NCBI GenBank assembly: GCA_027055635.1
Contig: JALUMZ010000065.1
Coordinates: 1 to 13,778 of the forward strand
Source: Campylobacteraceae bacterium
GTDB lineage: Bacteria > Campylobacterota > Campylobacteria > Campylobacterales > Sulfurospirillaceae
Length of the DNA stretch: 13,778 nt
Direction: 5' to 3'
Part shown: piece by piece, positions 13,495 to 13,778 of the stretch
Numbering within the stretch: the stretch's first letter is position 1
Layout of the letters: each line of letters begins with the position of its first letter
Notes under the pieces: model-generated
Seen by the model: the letters and a program-made list of their open reading frames with translations, nothing else
Database searches by the model: none
Told to the model about the DNA's origin: nothing
Position numbers and translations under genes: made by a program

Positions 13495-13778
13495 TTATGA
13501 GATAAGCTCATCAGCTATCATCTCAGCCTGCTTCAAAACAGTCTCAGTAGCTAGCTTTTGCATATCTGGTGGGTAGCCAAATTGTCGTAGGGTTCGTTTT
13601 ACTATCACTTTTAGTTTGGCTCTTACACTCTCTTTGATAGTCCAGTCTATCGAAGCATTGGCTCGTACTCTCTGGGTCAAAACAACTGCCAATTCTCTCA
13701 ACTTTTCTTTTTGCATCACTTCTTTGGCACTATCATTTGATGCGATAGCACTGTAAAAAGCATACTCAAAATCACTTA
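13495..13778 (-). CDS. hsdR: Type I restriction enzyme R subunit, C-terminal end (partial)
   Basis: The minus-strand frame runs from the right edge to a TGA stop complementary to 13495-13497, giving 94 full codons. It matches the C-terminal domain of HsdR (DUF3387 type): DFEYAFYSAIASNDSA, then LTQRVRANASIDWTIKES, then RKYGYPP-like RQFGYPPDMQ and ATETVLKQAE. HsdR is the ATP-driven DNA translocase and nuclease subunit of type I restriction-modification. The motor and nuclease domains lie beyond the window, as would any hsdM and hsdS. A GTG near 13719 is internal, not a start. The gene converges on tRNA-Leu with 31 nt between them, which suggests acquisition at a tRNA site. Confidence 0.85.
   Translation of the reverse strand, partial: SDFEYAFYSAIASNDSAKEVMQKEKLRELAVVLTQRVRANASIDWTIKESVRAKLKVIVKRTLRQFGYPPDMQKLATETVLKQAEMIADELIS

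Overview
The window is low-GC, densely packed chromosomal DNA that looks like Campylobacterota (the former Epsilonproteobacteria). The protein sequences and gene order (guaA, hemD, purD, RDD protein, lptD, small J protein, PRTase-like protein, pnp, then a c-subunit gene with an N-terminal leader peptide) suggest a Sulfurimonas/Sulfurovum-like free-living member. The genus is inference. Almost everything is core housekeeping on the + strand. The accessory signals are a small non-coding inverted-repeat element present twice, a gene remnant, and a type I restriction gene entering from the right edge.

Layout. Positions 1-2862: the tail of an unidentified gene, then nadB (quinolinate/NAD synthesis) and an NhaD-type Na+/H+ antiporter, joined by 1- and 4-nt overlaps. 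Positions 2863-4573: a promoter, a structured ~140-nt leader and guaA (GMP synthase), followed after 3 nt by a TTG-initiated hemD (uroporphyrinogen-III synthase, to 5239). Positions 5240-5804 hold no intact protein gene. They contain copy 1 of the inverted-repeat element, a ~47-codon relic of an EAL (c-di-GMP phosphodiesterase) domain, and a 6S RNA gene with its own -10 box and a strong terminator that abuts the purD ribosome binding site. Positions 5805-12776: six genes in which each start overlaps the previous stop: purD, an RDD membrane protein, lptD, a 92-residue J-domain protein, a PRTase-like protein with an altered PRPP loop, and pnp. Positions 12777-13028: copy 2 of the element directly after the pnp stop, then a leader with a possible pseudoknot and a hairpin against the ribosome binding site of atpE (ATP synthase subunit c). 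Positions 13335-13778: a hairpin, tRNA-Leu(GAG), and the converging 3' end of hsdR.

How it fits together. Purine synthesis (purD, guaA), cofactor synthesis (nadB, hemD), outer-membrane biogenesis (lptD), RNA turnover (pnp) and RNA-polymerase control (6S RNA) sit side by side. The two copies of the ~115-bp element are about 88% identical by eye, share a 50-nt identical core, lie in the same orientation, and are each flanked by their own 7-bp direct repeat. They behave like a non-autonomous (MITE-like) transposable element and bracket the 7.4-kb block from the 6S gene to pnp. I find no clear new multi-gene system. The best leads are this element, the 6S-purD junction, the guaA and atpE leaders, and an arginine/glycine-rich linker in PNPase.
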